64,000 nucleotides of DNA from an uncultured Nitrosospira sp. (GTDB lineage: Bacteria; Nitrospirota; Nitrospiria; Nitrospirales; Nitrospiraceae), in contig CAADGK010000019.1 of NCBI GenBank assembly GCA_900696515.1, positions 50,213-114,212 on the forward strand. Direction: 5' to 3'. A model generated the notes under the pieces. It was not told the origin of the DNA, ran no database searches, and worked only from the letters and a program-made list of their open reading frames with translations. The position numbers and the translations under genes are program-made. Shown here one piece after another: positions 44,796 through 53,983 of this stretch (its first letter is position 1; each line of letters begins with the position of its first letter).

Positions 44796-46040
44796 ATGGC
44801 ATTCGAAGATCAAAGAACCACAGTTTATAAAGTCAATCCGGAACATCCGGAAAGCGAGACGCTTCCGACCCTGCGAACTGAGGAGCTGTTGCTCAACATG
44901 GGGCCCCAGCACCCCAGTACGCACGGTGTGCTTAAGGTGATCTTGGAGTTGGAGGGGGAACGGCTGGTCAAGTCGACTCCGGTGATGGGGTATCTCCATC
45001 GTGGAGTTGAGAAACTTGCGGAAGATGGTACGTACCATCAGTTCATTCCCCATACCGATCGACTGGACTATGTCTGTGCGATGTACAACAACTTTGCCTA
45101 TTGCCGGGCCGTTGAAAAGCTTCTGAATCTACAAGTGCCGGAGCGGGCGGACTACTTGCGGACGATCGTTGCAGAAGTCCAGCGCATCATCGGACATCAA
45201 TTTTGGCTGAGCGCCCAGGCGCTCGACATTGGTGCTATGACGGTTTTCTTCTATTGTTTTCGGGATCGTGAAATCTTACTGGACTGGTTTGATGAACTGT
45301 GCGGAGCCCGTCTCACGACCAGCTGGTATCGGATTGGCGGAGTCGAGCGCGACTTAACGCCTGCATTGATCGACAAGTTGAAGCAGTTTCTCGACTATTT
45401 CCCGCCGAAGATCGATGAGTACCAGGTATTCCTCGAAAAAAATCGTATTTGGCTGGGACGCACCAAGGGCGTTGCCGTCATTTCTGCGGAAGACGCCGTG
45501 AGTTTTGGGTTGAGCGGGCCTGTTTTGCGTGGGTCCGGCGTGGACTATGACCTGCGCAAGTATGAACCCTATAGCGCGTATCCGAAGTGTGAGTTCAGCG
45601 TGCCGGTTGGAAAAAACGGCGATACCTATGACCGGTATTGGATCCGCGTGATGGAGCTGTATGAGAGCGTCAAGATCATCCGGCAATGTCTGGAGCAGAT
45701 GCAGGAGGGGCCCATCATGGCTGATGCTCCAAGCGTGACGTTGCCCCCGAAAGAACGGGTGTTCACGAACCTCGAAGCGATGATCCAGCAATTTAAGTTG
45801 TTCTCACAGGGGTTTGATGCTCCGCCTGGAGAAATCTATTGCGGCACAGAAGCCCACAAAGGGGAGCTGGGTTTCCATATCGTCAGTACGGGTGGGGGTA
45901 AGCCGTATCGATTAAAGATTCGTGCGCCGTCCTTCATCCATATGGGCGCGTTCGATCATATGGCCAGAGGCTATATGATCTCCGATGCCTGCACGATTTT
46001 CGGAACCTACGATATTGTGATGGGTGAATGCGACCGGTAG
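44796..46040 (+). CDS. nuoD: NADH-quinone oxidoreductase subunit D
   Basis: 414 residues. Forms the quinone-binding cavity with NuoB. Motifs: LLNMGPQHPSTHGVLK (with the quinone-facing His), GYLHRGVEKL, RLDYVCAMYNN, and the C-terminal IVMGECDR, close to the usual ending GSIDIVMGEVDR. Derived from the large subunit of NiFe hydrogenases but without nickel ligands. After it, where nuoE and nuoF would normally follow, there is only a 77-base spacer. Confidence 0.96.
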   Translation: MAFEDQRTTVYKVNPEHPESETLPTLRTEELLLNMGPQHPSTHGVLKVILELEGERLVKSTPVMGYLHRGVEKLAEDGTYHQFIPHTDRLDYVCAMYNNFAYCRAVEKLLNLQVPERADYLRTIVAEVQRIIGHQFWLSAQALDIGAMTVFFYCFRDREILLDWFDELCGARLTTSWYRIGGVERDLTPALIDKLKQFLDYFPPKIDEYQVFLEKNRIWLGRTKGVAVISAEDAVSFGLSGPVLRGSGVDYDLRKYEPYSAYPKCEFSVPVGKNGDTYDRYWIRVMELYESVKIIRQCLEQMQEGPIMADAPSVTLPPKERVFTNLEAMIQQFKLFSQGFDAPPGEIYCGTEAHKGELGFHIVSTGGGKPYRLKIRAPSFIHMGAFDHMARGYMISDACTIFGTYDIVMGECDR

Positions 46041-46117
46041 TGAGCAGAGCGACCCGAGTTGTGAGTGCTGAGTTTCAGCTCAACGCTAATAACTAAAGAC
46101 TCAAAACTGGACTACAC
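46041..46117. repeat. Low-complexity spacer between nuoD and nuoG
   Basis: A 77-base spacer rich in GAGT/CTCA words with an imperfect hairpin at about 46064-46087 (GAGTGCTGAG and CTCAACGCT). It looks like a small intergenic repeat of the kind scattered in Nitrospira genomes; this recollection is untested here. Confidence 0.35.
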
Positions 46118-48811
46118 ATGGGACTCAAGCCAGCGACCAATCCCGACGTTGAAGCCACAAGCATTGAACTGAGCATTGACGGCAAAACCGTCACGGCGAA
46201 GGACGGGGTGTCGCTCTACGATGTCATCTCCATGACGGGGAAGATCATTCCGGCGATGTGTTATCACTACACATTCGACCCGTTCGGCTCCTGTGGGATG
46301 TGCCTCGTGATGCAGGAAGGGAAAAAAGCTCCTGTTCGATCATGCACGGCGAAGGCGGCGGCGGGAATGGTGATTCGTACCGAAGGAGAAGATCTCTTCC
46401 TTGCCCGAAAGAAGGCCGTTGAGAAACACTTGTCGGTGCATCCCCTCGATTGTCCGGTGTGCGACGCGGACGGCCATTGCGAACTTCAGGATATGGCTTT
46501 TCAGCACGGTGTGACCAACCTCGCCAATGCCAAGCAAAAGTTCATCCCGGAAGATACGCGGAGCCCGGTCCTCGATTTCAATATGAATCGATGCATCGCG
46601 TGCGCGGAATGCATCAATGTCTGCAAGGATGTCCTGATGATCGATGCCTTGCAATTCATGAAGAAGGGGGGATTCAACCAGGTCGTCCCCAAAGGGGATC
46701 TCCCCCTCAATTGCGAATTCTGCGGGGATTGTTTAGCGGTCTGCCCTGTCGGTGCGATCACCAACAAGTTTTCCAAGTATCTGTATAAGCCGTGGCAGAT
46801 GAAAAAAACGACCACCACCTGCAATTATTGCGGGGATGGTTGCCCGATGTACTTGGAGACCAAAGACGAAGAAGTCGTCCGTGTCACATCGCCGCTGTCC
46901 TGGAAGAATAAGTGGGGTGATCGATCCGATACGGCCAAAGGCCACGGCGGGTTGTGTGTGCGGGGACGGTTTGGTTTTGAGTCGCTGGATAGTCAAAATC
47001 GGCTCGTGCACCCATTGGTTCGTGAAAGCGGGCGCTTGGTTGAAAAGCCGTGGCTGGAGACCATGCACGCGCTTGTCGATCGACTCGTTGAAATCAAAGG
47101 CAAGTATGGTCCTGATGCCATTGCCGGCCTGGTGACGGCCCGGTGCACCAATGAAGAGCTGTATCTGTTCCAGAAGCTCATGAGAACGGCGATTGGAACG
47201 AACCAGCTTGATAGCAGCGCACGTTACGGTCACATGAACTTTGTCTTGGCGTCCAAACATGCCATCGGCCTGGGGAGGACCTCCGTTGACTGGGAGGATC
47301 TCACGAAAGCCAAGGCCATCATTGTGATCGGTTCCAATATTACCGAAACGAACCCGCTCACGGCTGTGCGCATTAAGGAAGCGATACGTGTGTACAGGGC
47401 TCAGGTGGTGACGTTCGACAGTGCCATTACGAACATGAGCAAGCTCGCCTCACATCCGTTCTTGATCAAGCCGGGGACAGAAGGCGCGGTGGTCGATGGA
47501 CTGGTGAAAGCGACGATCGACCTGGATCTGGTTGATGAAGCGGTTGTGGGGAAACATCCCCAGGCCTTTGCGGCGCTGAAGAAGGCGGTGGCAAATCTGT
47601 CGATGGACCAATTGGCGGCTCAGACAGGATTGCCCAGCGAGATTTTCGGGGAAATTGCCAGAATATTTGCTGAATCACCACGGTCGATCATTCTGTGCGC
47701 CGAAGGAATTGTCCGGAGGACGAACGGTTATCAGAACGTGCTCAAGCTGACGGATCTGGCCTGGATAACCGGGAAACTCGGACAGCAGGGATGTGGTGTG
47801 GGTACGGTGACAGAAGAGCCCAATGAGCAAGGGGCTGTGGACATGGGTACGGTTTCCGAGTTCCTGCCGGGACAGGGCCGATACGATGATCCAGGCGTGC
47901 GAGACCGGTTTGCCAAAGCCTGGGAGGCGGTGCTTCCTCCTCCGGATTCTGGTGCCGGTCTAGTTGAAATCTTAAAGCGGTGTCGAACCGGACAGATTAA
48001 GGCCTTGTATATCCTTGGGGAAAATCCCCTGGCTACCCTTCCGGCCTCGATGGAGGTCAGGGCCGGACTAGAACGGCTTGAATTATTGGTGGTCCAAGAC
48101 CCATTCTTGACTGACACGGCAAAGCTGGCGCATTTTGTGTTGCCGGCTTGCACTTATGCGGAAAAGGACGGGACCTTTACCAATTTTGAAGGACGGGTTC
48201 TTCGGGTTCGCCAGGCCATGGATCCTCGTGGAGAGAGCTTGCCCGATTGGCATATCATGACTGCTTTGGCCAATGCCTTGGGGTGCCAATGGGACTATCA
48301 ATCCGCAAATGATATCCAAAGCGAGATCATGAGGCTGCTCCCCGGGTATTACAATCTTGGTCAACCTCGCAAGGCGACGCCGATGCCGGACGCGTGTTTG
48401 TCCACAAGCTATGCGATGGATGTCATGGAACGGTACCGAGTGGCTCCGGTAAGCAACGAGCCGATTCGCCCGTTTGCGCTGTTGATGGGACAGTTGTTGA
48501 TGCATTCGGGGAAACTATCGGTTCAGGCACCCGGCCTGATCACGATTGCTCCGAACACCGCGAAGCTGCGAATGAATGTGCGTGATCTTGAAGGCCTGGG
48601 ATTGCAAGAGGGTTCGAAGGTGCGCCTGACGTCGGACCGTGGTTCCCTCCAGATTGCCGTGCAGGCGGACCAGTCGGTTGCTCCCGGTACCTGCTTTTTC
48701 CCCGAGCATTTTAACGAGCCTCCGGTAAAGGATTTGATGGCAGTCACTGTCGACCCCACGACCGGTGTTCCATCATTCAAGCAGATGTGGGTCAACGTTG
48801 AACCAGTATGA
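46118..48811 (+). CDS. nuoG: NADH-quinone oxidoreductase subunit G (molybdopterin-type)
   Basis: 897 residues. N-terminal 2Fe-2S domain (residues 10-100; Cys in MCYHYTFDPFGSCGMC, then SCTAKA), His/Cys cluster (HLSVHPLDCPVC, then HCELQD), two Cys-rich 4Fe-4S binding segments (RCIACAECINVC; CEFCGDCLAVCP), then an additional 4Fe-4S site of the N7 type (CNYCGDGCP, with GGLCVRGRFGF) and a long molybdopterin-oxidoreductase-like domain (about 240-890). With nuoE and nuoF absent from the operon, electrons may enter or leave through NuoG by way of a carrier other than NADH. A formate dehydrogenase-like reading is possible, but the nuo context is strong. Confidence 0.92.
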   Translation: MGLKPATNPDVEATSIELSIDGKTVTAKDGVSLYDVISMTGKIIPAMCYHYTFDPFGSCGMCLVMQEGKKAPVRSCTAKAAAGMVIRTEGEDLFLARKKAVEKHLSVHPLDCPVCDADGHCELQDMAFQHGVTNLANAKQKFIPEDTRSPVLDFNMNRCIACAECINVCKDVLMIDALQFMKKGGFNQVVPKGDLPLNCEFCGDCLAVCPVGAITNKFSKYLYKPWQMKKTTTTCNYCGDGCPMYLETKDEEVVRVTSPLSWKNKWGDRSDTAKGHGGLCVRGRFGFESLDSQNRLVHPLVRESGRLVEKPWLETMHALVDRLVEIKGKYGPDAIAGLVTARCTNEELYLFQKLMRTAIGTNQLDSSARYGHMNFVLASKHAIGLGRTSVDWEDLTKAKAIIVIGSNITETNPLTAVRIKEAIRVYRAQVVTFDSAITNMSKLASHPFLIKPGTEGAVVDGLVKATIDLDLVDEAVVGKHPQAFAALKKAVANLSMDQLAAQTGLPSEIFGEIARIFAESPRSIILCAEGIVRRTNGYQNVLKLTDLAWITGKLGQQGCGVGTVTEEPNEQGAVDMGTVSEFLPGQGRYDDPGVRDRFAKAWEAVLPPPDSGAGLVEILKRCRTGQIKALYILGENPLATLPASMEVRAGLERLELLVVQDPFLTDTAKLAHFVLPACTYAEKDGTFTNFEGRVLRVRQAMDPRGESLPDWHIMTALANALGCQWDYQSANDIQSEIMRLLPGYYNLGQPRKATPMPDACLSTSYAMDVMERYRVAPVSNEPIRPFALLMGQLLMHSGKLSVQAPGLITIAPNTAKLRMNVRDLEGLGLQEGSKVRLTSDRGSLQIAVQADQSVAPGTCFFPEHFNEPPVKDLMAVTVDPTTGVPSFKQMWVNVEPV

Positions 48812-48852
48812 AGCAATGAAGATATCCGCCTGCTCATGACCAGGAGCCTACG

Positions 48853-49440
48853 ATGAGCGTCGCTGCCTTGACCAAAAAGATCCTTCATGCAGCCCTGTTC
48901 TACGAAATTTGGGACGCAATGAAAGTGACGTTTCGGCATATGCTCCACCGGCCGATGACATTTCAATATCCCCGAGAACATCGAACGATTCCGGATGCGC
49001 ATCGAGGGGCACTTGGGTTGTTACGGTACGATGATGGGCGGGAACGGTGCGTCGGCTGCGATCTGTGCGAAGTCGCCTGTCCGTCGCACTGTATCAAAGT
49101 GATCAGTGCCGAAGATGCCGCGCGACCGCTTCAACGGTATGCGAGTGAATTCTACATCGATATCACCAAATGTGTCTTCTGTGGGTACTGTGTCGAGGCC
49201 TGTCCCGTCAATGCATTGGCCATGACCAAAATGTATGAGTACTCGACCCATGATAAACGGAGTCTCCTGTTCGATAAAAAGCGCCTGTACGATATCGGTG
49301 AGCGGCATCTGGATGATGGGAAGAAATACTTATATGCGCACAATCAAGAGAAGAATCTTGAGGAGAGCCGGGAATATCGATACTACTTTCCGCAATCAGT
49401 CGCGAAAGCAACGCAGTCGGTCCCGAAGCATTTGAAGTAA
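48853..49440 (+). CDS. nuoI: NADH-quinone oxidoreductase subunit I
   Basis: 195 residues. Carries clusters N6a and N6b: two ferredoxin motifs, CVGCDLCEVACP (about 57-68) and CVFCGYCVEACP (about 97-108). The N-terminal part (KVTFRHMLHRPMTFQYP) packs on the membrane arm. It follows nuoG by 41 bases; nuoH, which usually lies between G and I, is missing. Confidence 0.95.
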   Translation: MSVAALTKKILHAALFYEIWDAMKVTFRHMLHRPMTFQYPREHRTIPDAHRGALGLLRYDDGRERCVGCDLCEVACPSHCIKVISAEDAARPLQRYASEFYIDITKCVFCGYCVEACPVNALAMTKMYEYSTHDKRSLLFDKKRLYDIGERHLDDGKKYLYAHNQEKNLEESREYRYYFPQSVAKATQSVPKHLK

Positions 49441-49450
49441 GTCGACCATT

Positions 49451-49978
49451 ATGATCTTGGTATTTTTTGCGTACTTTTCGTTGGTCAGCATCGCCGCAGG
49501 CGTCCTGACGGTCACGCTGCGCAACCCTGTCCACTGCGCATTATCGTTGCTAGCCTTACTCATGCATGTCTCCGGGCTGTTCATCCTGTTGAATGCCGAG
49601 TTTCTATGGGCTGTCCAGGTCATTGTCTATGTAGGGGCTATCTTGGTGCTCTACCTCTTTGTGCTGATGTTGATGAATCTTAAAACGGACGAGCGGTATT
49701 TTCACGCATCGGCTCCATATTTTGCCGGGCTGTCGGCTCTGGGGTCCCTGTATGTCCTCTTTCTTCTCCTCCAGTCTCCGTTCGACGGAGCCAAAGGAGG
49801 CGCGCCAGCTGGAGCGGTGTTACAAGATGGAGATACCTACGCGGTTGGCATCAAAATGTTCAGCGATCATCTGTTGCAGTTTGAAATCGTGGGAATTTTT
49901 CTGCTTGGGGCGATTATCGGCGCCATCGTGCTGGCGAAAACTCCGAAGACCTTAGAGGCTGGGCAGGACCATCGATGA
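49451..49978 (+). CDS. nuoJ: NADH-quinone oxidoreductase subunit J
   Basis: 175 residues with five predicted transmembrane helices. Family blocks: LRNPVHCALSLLALLMHVSG, LNAEFLWAVQVIVYVGAILV, LYLFVLMLMNL. Membrane-arm subunit in the E-channel region. Its last codons overlap nuoK by 4 bases. Confidence 0.95.
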   Translation: MILVFFAYFSLVSIAAGVLTVTLRNPVHCALSLLALLMHVSGLFILLNAEFLWAVQVIVYVGAILVLYLFVLMLMNLKTDERYFHASAPYFAGLSALGSLYVLFLLLQSPFDGAKGGAPAGAVLQDGDTYAVGIKMFSDHLLQFEIVGIFLLGAIIGAIVLAKTPKTLEAGQDHR

Positions 49979-50277
49979 TACCGCTGTCCGCGTATGTTGC
50001 TGTCAGTGCCGTCCTGTTTATGACGGGATTGCTGGGTGTGCTGATTCGTCGGAATTTTATTATTGTGCTCATGTCCGTCGAGGTGATGTTGAATTCGGCG
50101 AACATCAATCTGGTCGCGTTCTCACACTATCTTGAATCGATGGCCGGGCAGCTTGTGGCGTTGTTTGTCATCGCGATCGCCGCTGGTGAAGCCGCGATCG
50201 GATTGGCCATCATCATCGTGGTTTTTCGGAGCAAGATTTCTACGAATGTGGACGAGATGAATCTCTTGAAGTGGTAG
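49975..50277 (+). CDS. nuoK: NADH-quinone oxidoreductase subunit K
   Basis: 100 residues, three transmembrane helices. MrpC-like membrane subunit with the conserved Glu residues in VLMSVEVMLNSANI and AAGEAAIGLAI, part of the proton path. Overlaps nuoJ. A 136-base gap precedes nuoL, the largest in the operon. Confidence 0.95.
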   Translation: MIPLSAYVAVSAVLFMTGLLGVLIRRNFIIVLMSVEVMLNSANINLVAFSHYLESMAGQLVALFVIAIAAGEAAIGLAIIIVVFRSKISTNVDEMNLLKW

Positions 50278-50413
50278 CAGGATGTTGAGAGCGGCATCGT
50301 GTTCTGTCTTCAGTGCCCCATGCCCTCAAAATGACCCCCAGCGGATGCAGTAGGACCCGGCTTCATACGGCCTCCTGGCTTAGCTGAGCATCCTGAGAAA
50401 AACGTAGGACCGC

Positions 50414-52390
50414 GTGTCTGACACAATCGATCTGCTCATCAAATTGATTCCCCTCTTCCCGCTGATGGCGGTCATTGCTAACGGCGTCTTTGGCCATCGG
50501 TATTCGCATGAGTTGGCGCATCGTTTGGCATGGGGATCGGTCGGCCTGTCCTTTCTGTGTACGCTCGGGGTGTTTGCCGATGTCTTGCGGACTGGAGCCT
50601 CGCATGAAGTCGTCGTGTATCGATGGATTTTCGGCGGAGATTTGACGATCAACTTTGCGTATCTCGTCGATCCCCTGACCTGTGCCTGGCTACTGGTCGT
50701 GACAGGTGTAGGTTTTCTGATTCATGTCTATTCAGTTGGGTACATGCATGGCGAAGAGGGGTTCACCCGCTTCTTCACGTACATGAACCTTTTCATGGTC
50801 TCCATGCTGTTGTTGGTCATGGGGAACAACTACCTGGTCTTGTTCATTGGTTGGGAGGGGGTGGGGCTTTGTTCCTATCTCCTGATCGGGTACTACTATG
50901 ACAAAGTCTCTGCGGCTAAAGCTGCGTCCAAAGCCTTCGTTGTGAATCGAATCGGCGATGCCGGCTTTCTCCTGGCGATATTTCTGGTATTTGTGAACTT
51001 CAAGACACTGGATTATACAAAAGTCTTTGCTCAGGTCGGACAGCTGTCACCGGAGATGGCCACTGCGATCGCACTGTGCCTGCTGGTCGGCGCGGTCGGC
51101 AAATCCGCTCAGCTGCCGCTCCACACTTGGTTGCCGGATGCCATGGAGGGGCCGACACCCGTCAGCGCACTCATTCATGCCGCGACGATGGTCACCGCCG
51201 GCGTCTACATGATTGTGCGAAATCATGTCATCTTTGATCTCTCTCCGTTCGCCATGTCTGTCGTCGCCTTGGTGGGAGGAGGGACCGCCCTGTTCGCGGC
51301 AACGATCGGGCTTGTACAGACCGACATCAAGCGTGTCTTGGCCTATTCGACGGTGAGCCAGCTTGGGTATATGTTTTTGGGCTGTGGGATTGGTGCCTAC
51401 ACGGCTTCCGTGTTTCATGTCATGACCCACGCCTTCTTCAAAGCCCTCTTGTTCTTGTCGGCCGGGTCGGTCATCCATGCCCTAGCAGGGGAGCAGGATA
51501 TTCAAAAAATGGGCGGACTGAGTAAACGGATTCCATGGACCCACCGTCTCTTTCTGATCGGCACGATTGCAATTGCGGGTCTTCCTCCGCTGGCGGGGTT
51601 CTGGAGTAAAGACGAGATCATGGCCCATGCGTTCAACAATCACCATTATCTGCTCTATGGCCTGGCGGCATCCGGTGCACTGATGACGTCTTTCTATATG
51701 TTTCGCCTCACGTATTTGACGTTCTATGGATCTTCCAGGATGGATCATCATACCGAGGAGCATGTGCATGAATCGCCGATGGTGATGATCGCACCCTTGA
51801 TGGTTCTTGCGTTTCTTTCTGGGGTTGGTGGGTTGGTACTAGGGTTCCCACCAGAACAGGGGTGGTTGCACGGTTTCTTGGCTCCGGTCGTAGGCACATC
51901 GAGTGAACACGACGCCAGCGGTGGAATGACCGCGCTCTTAATGGGTGTGGCCATTGCTATTGCCTTGATGGGATGGGGACTTGCGCACTTCCTCTACGCG
52001 GTGAGCCCTGTGACGGCAGATGGATGGGCTCACAAGTTTTCTGGTCTCTATCGATTGCTGTTGAATAAATACTATATCGATGAATTATACGACCTGGTCT
52101 TCGTCGAGCCGCTCAAACGCCTCGGAATGATCCTGGACTGGTTTGATCGGACGATCATCGATGGCCTTGTAAGAGGAGTGGGGCACCTCGCGGATTGGGG
52201 TGCCTTGGGATCGACCTGGGTTGAAAAGTACATCGTCTACGCAGGACTGAATGTCATTGGATATGGAAATCACCTCGCCGCTCGGGAGGGGCGAAAAATG
52301 CAAAGCGGGATGGTGCATCATTATGCCGCGATTATTGTGGCGGGGCTCTTTCTTCTGGCCCTGGTTGTTCAACTTGTGGTCCAGATGTAG
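50414..52390 (+). CDS. nuoL: NADH-quinone oxidoreductase subunit L
   Basis: 658 residues from a GTG. Distal antiporter-like pump subunit. Core motifs: NYLVLFIGWEGVGLCSYLLI, KAFVVNRIGDAGF, LPLHTWLPDAMEGPTPVSAL, DIKRVLAYSTVSQLGYM. The C-terminal part (about 535-655) contains the long amphipathic lateral helix that spans the membrane arm. It is about 45 residues longer than the Escherichia coli protein; extended lateral helices are reported for 2M complexes, so this fits, but the insertion point needs alignment. Confidence 0.95.
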   Translation: MSDTIDLLIKLIPLFPLMAVIANGVFGHRYSHELAHRLAWGSVGLSFLCTLGVFADVLRTGASHEVVVYRWIFGGDLTINFAYLVDPLTCAWLLVVTGVGFLIHVYSVGYMHGEEGFTRFFTYMNLFMVSMLLLVMGNNYLVLFIGWEGVGLCSYLLIGYYYDKVSAAKAASKAFVVNRIGDAGFLLAIFLVFVNFKTLDYTKVFAQVGQLSPEMATAIALCLLVGAVGKSAQLPLHTWLPDAMEGPTPVSALIHAATMVTAGVYMIVRNHVIFDLSPFAMSVVALVGGGTALFAATIGLVQTDIKRVLAYSTVSQLGYMFLGCGIGAYTASVFHVMTHAFFKALLFLSAGSVIHALAGEQDIQKMGGLSKRIPWTHRLFLIGTIAIAGLPPLAGFWSKDEIMAHAFNNHHYLLYGLAASGALMTSFYMFRLTYLTFYGSSRMDHHTEEHVHESPMVMIAPLMVLAFLSGVGGLVLGFPPEQGWLHGFLAPVVGTSSEHDASGGMTALLMGVAIAIALMGWGLAHFLYAVSPVTADGWAHKFSGLYRLLLNKYYIDELYDLVFVEPLKRLGMILDWFDRTIIDGLVRGVGHLADWGALGSTWVEKYIVYAGLNVIGYGNHLAAREGRKMQSGMVHHYAAIIVAGLFLLALVVQLVVQM

Positions 52391-52415
52391 GTCATAGCCG
52401 ATACCGACGGTCATC

Positions 52416-53972
52416 ATGCTTGAAGAGCTTACAGCCGGCTTTCCAATTCTATCTTGTATCCTCTTTCTGCCCGTTGTCGGAGCCATCGTGCTCTGGTTTG
52501 TGGACGATGAAGACACAGTCCGAAGCTCCACCCTTACGATTGCCCTCGTCGAACTAGCCCTCGCGGTTTTCGTGCTGCTCCGCTTTGTCCCTGAGTCTGC
52601 CGCCATGCAGTTTGCAGAGCGGGTGCAATGGATTCCTGCATTGGGGATCAGTTATCACGTGGCCGTCGATGGAATCAGTGTCTTGTTCGTCGGCCTGACG
52701 GCATTTCTGACTGTCCTGGTTGTGGTCTACTCCTGGGATACGATCCGACAGCAAGTCAAACTGTACATGATGTGCCTCCTGGCGCTCGAAACGACGACCA
52801 TGGGGGTCTTCTTGTCGTTGGATTTGATCCTGTTCTTCGTGTTCTGGGAGCTGATGCTGATTCCAAGCTATTTCCTGATCAAGCTGTGGGGCGGGGGAGC
52901 CGACCGCCAGTATGCCGCGCTCAAGTTTGTCATTTATACGCTCTTAGGCAGCGTGTTTATGCTCGTGGGAATCGCGCTGCTGGATATCAATTACCACCAA
53001 TGGGCGTCTCTTCATCATAGTGATCATGCGTACTCGTTCGATCTGCTTGAGTTACTCACGGTCCCGATTCCCATCAGTCAACAGATCCTTATCTTTTGGT
53101 TGTTGTTCCTCGGATTTGCCTTCAAGGCGCCCGTATTTCCATTCCACACCTGGTTACCCGATGCGCTCTTGGAGGGTCCCATCGGGATGGCGGTTGTCCT
53201 GGCGGGCCTCAAGCTCGGGACATTCGGCTTCATCCGTTTCAGTATTCCGCTGGTCCCTGATGCGTCTTCGAGCGAGACCATCGTGATGGTCGTGGTGGTA
53301 CTGGGGCTCTGCGCGATTCTGTATGGCGCGTGGATGGCGCTGATTCAACCGGATTTTAGGCGTTTGCTTGCCTACAGCAGCGTCAGCCATCTCGGATTTG
53401 TCGTGGTGGGCTTGTTTGCGCTCAATTATCAAGGGTTGCAAGGCAGTCTGCTGACCATGATCAATCTGGGATTCAGCACTGCCGGCCTCTTTTTCATCGC
53501 GGGGTTTCTGTATTCTCGCCAACAGACAACGGAATTATCGGCTTTCGGAGGAATGGCAAAACAAGTGCCCCTCCTGGCGACTTTCTTTTTAATTATCGGG
53601 TTGGCGTCGATCGGGCTACCGGGCACCAATGGGTTTGTGGGCGAGTTTCTTATTCTGTTAGGTGCGTTCGAAGCCAAATGGTGGGTTGGGTCAGTTGCCG
53701 TGCTCGGGGTGATTTTTGGTGCAGCCTATTTCCTCTGGTATTACGAACGATCGATGCTGGGCCCCCTGGGCAGCACCGTCAAGAGCACGATGAGTGATTT
53801 GCAATTGCGGGAAATGATTATTGCGGTGGCGCTGTCGATCATGATTCTCTGGATCGGCCTCTATCCATCCCCTTTCTTGAGGATCATGAACGGATCAGTT
53901 CAAGCTCTGGTTGATCGCCTGCACCATCAGAATACCGCCGCACTCGATAACAGGATGACGGAAAGAAGGTAA
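52416..53972 (+). CDS. nuoM: NADH-quinone oxidoreductase subunit M, first copy
   Basis: 518 residues, about 14 transmembrane helices. Antiporter-like proton pump subunit. Motifs: FFVFWELMLIPSYFLIKLWG, FKAPVFPFHTWLPDALLEGP, DFRRLLAYSSVSHLGF. Length and motif spacing are those of a standard NuoM. It is followed 11 bases later by a second, divergent nuoM. Confidence 0.95.
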   Translation: MLEELTAGFPILSCILFLPVVGAIVLWFVDDEDTVRSSTLTIALVELALAVFVLLRFVPESAAMQFAERVQWIPALGISYHVAVDGISVLFVGLTAFLTVLVVVYSWDTIRQQVKLYMMCLLALETTTMGVFLSLDLILFFVFWELMLIPSYFLIKLWGGGADRQYAALKFVIYTLLGSVFMLVGIALLDINYHQWASLHHSDHAYSFDLLELLTVPIPISQQILIFWLLFLGFAFKAPVFPFHTWLPDALLEGPIGMAVVLAGLKLGTFGFIRFSIPLVPDASSSETIVMVVVVLGLCAILYGAWMALIQPDFRRLLAYSSVSHLGFVVVGLFALNYQGLQGSLLTMINLGFSTAGLFFIAGFLYSRQQTTELSAFGGMAKQVPLLATFFLIIGLASIGLPGTNGFVGEFLILLGAFEAKWWVGSVAVLGVIFGAAYFLWYYERSMLGPLGSTVKSTMSDLQLREMIIAVALSIMILWIGLYPSPFLRIMNGSVQALVDRLHHQNTAALDNRMTERR

Positions 53973-53983
53973 CAGGTTTCGAA

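Noticed and set aside
46118..48811. Formate dehydrogenase alpha subunit instead of NuoG
   Set aside because: The N-terminal domains allow it, but it sits inside a collinear nuo operon between nuoD and nuoI.
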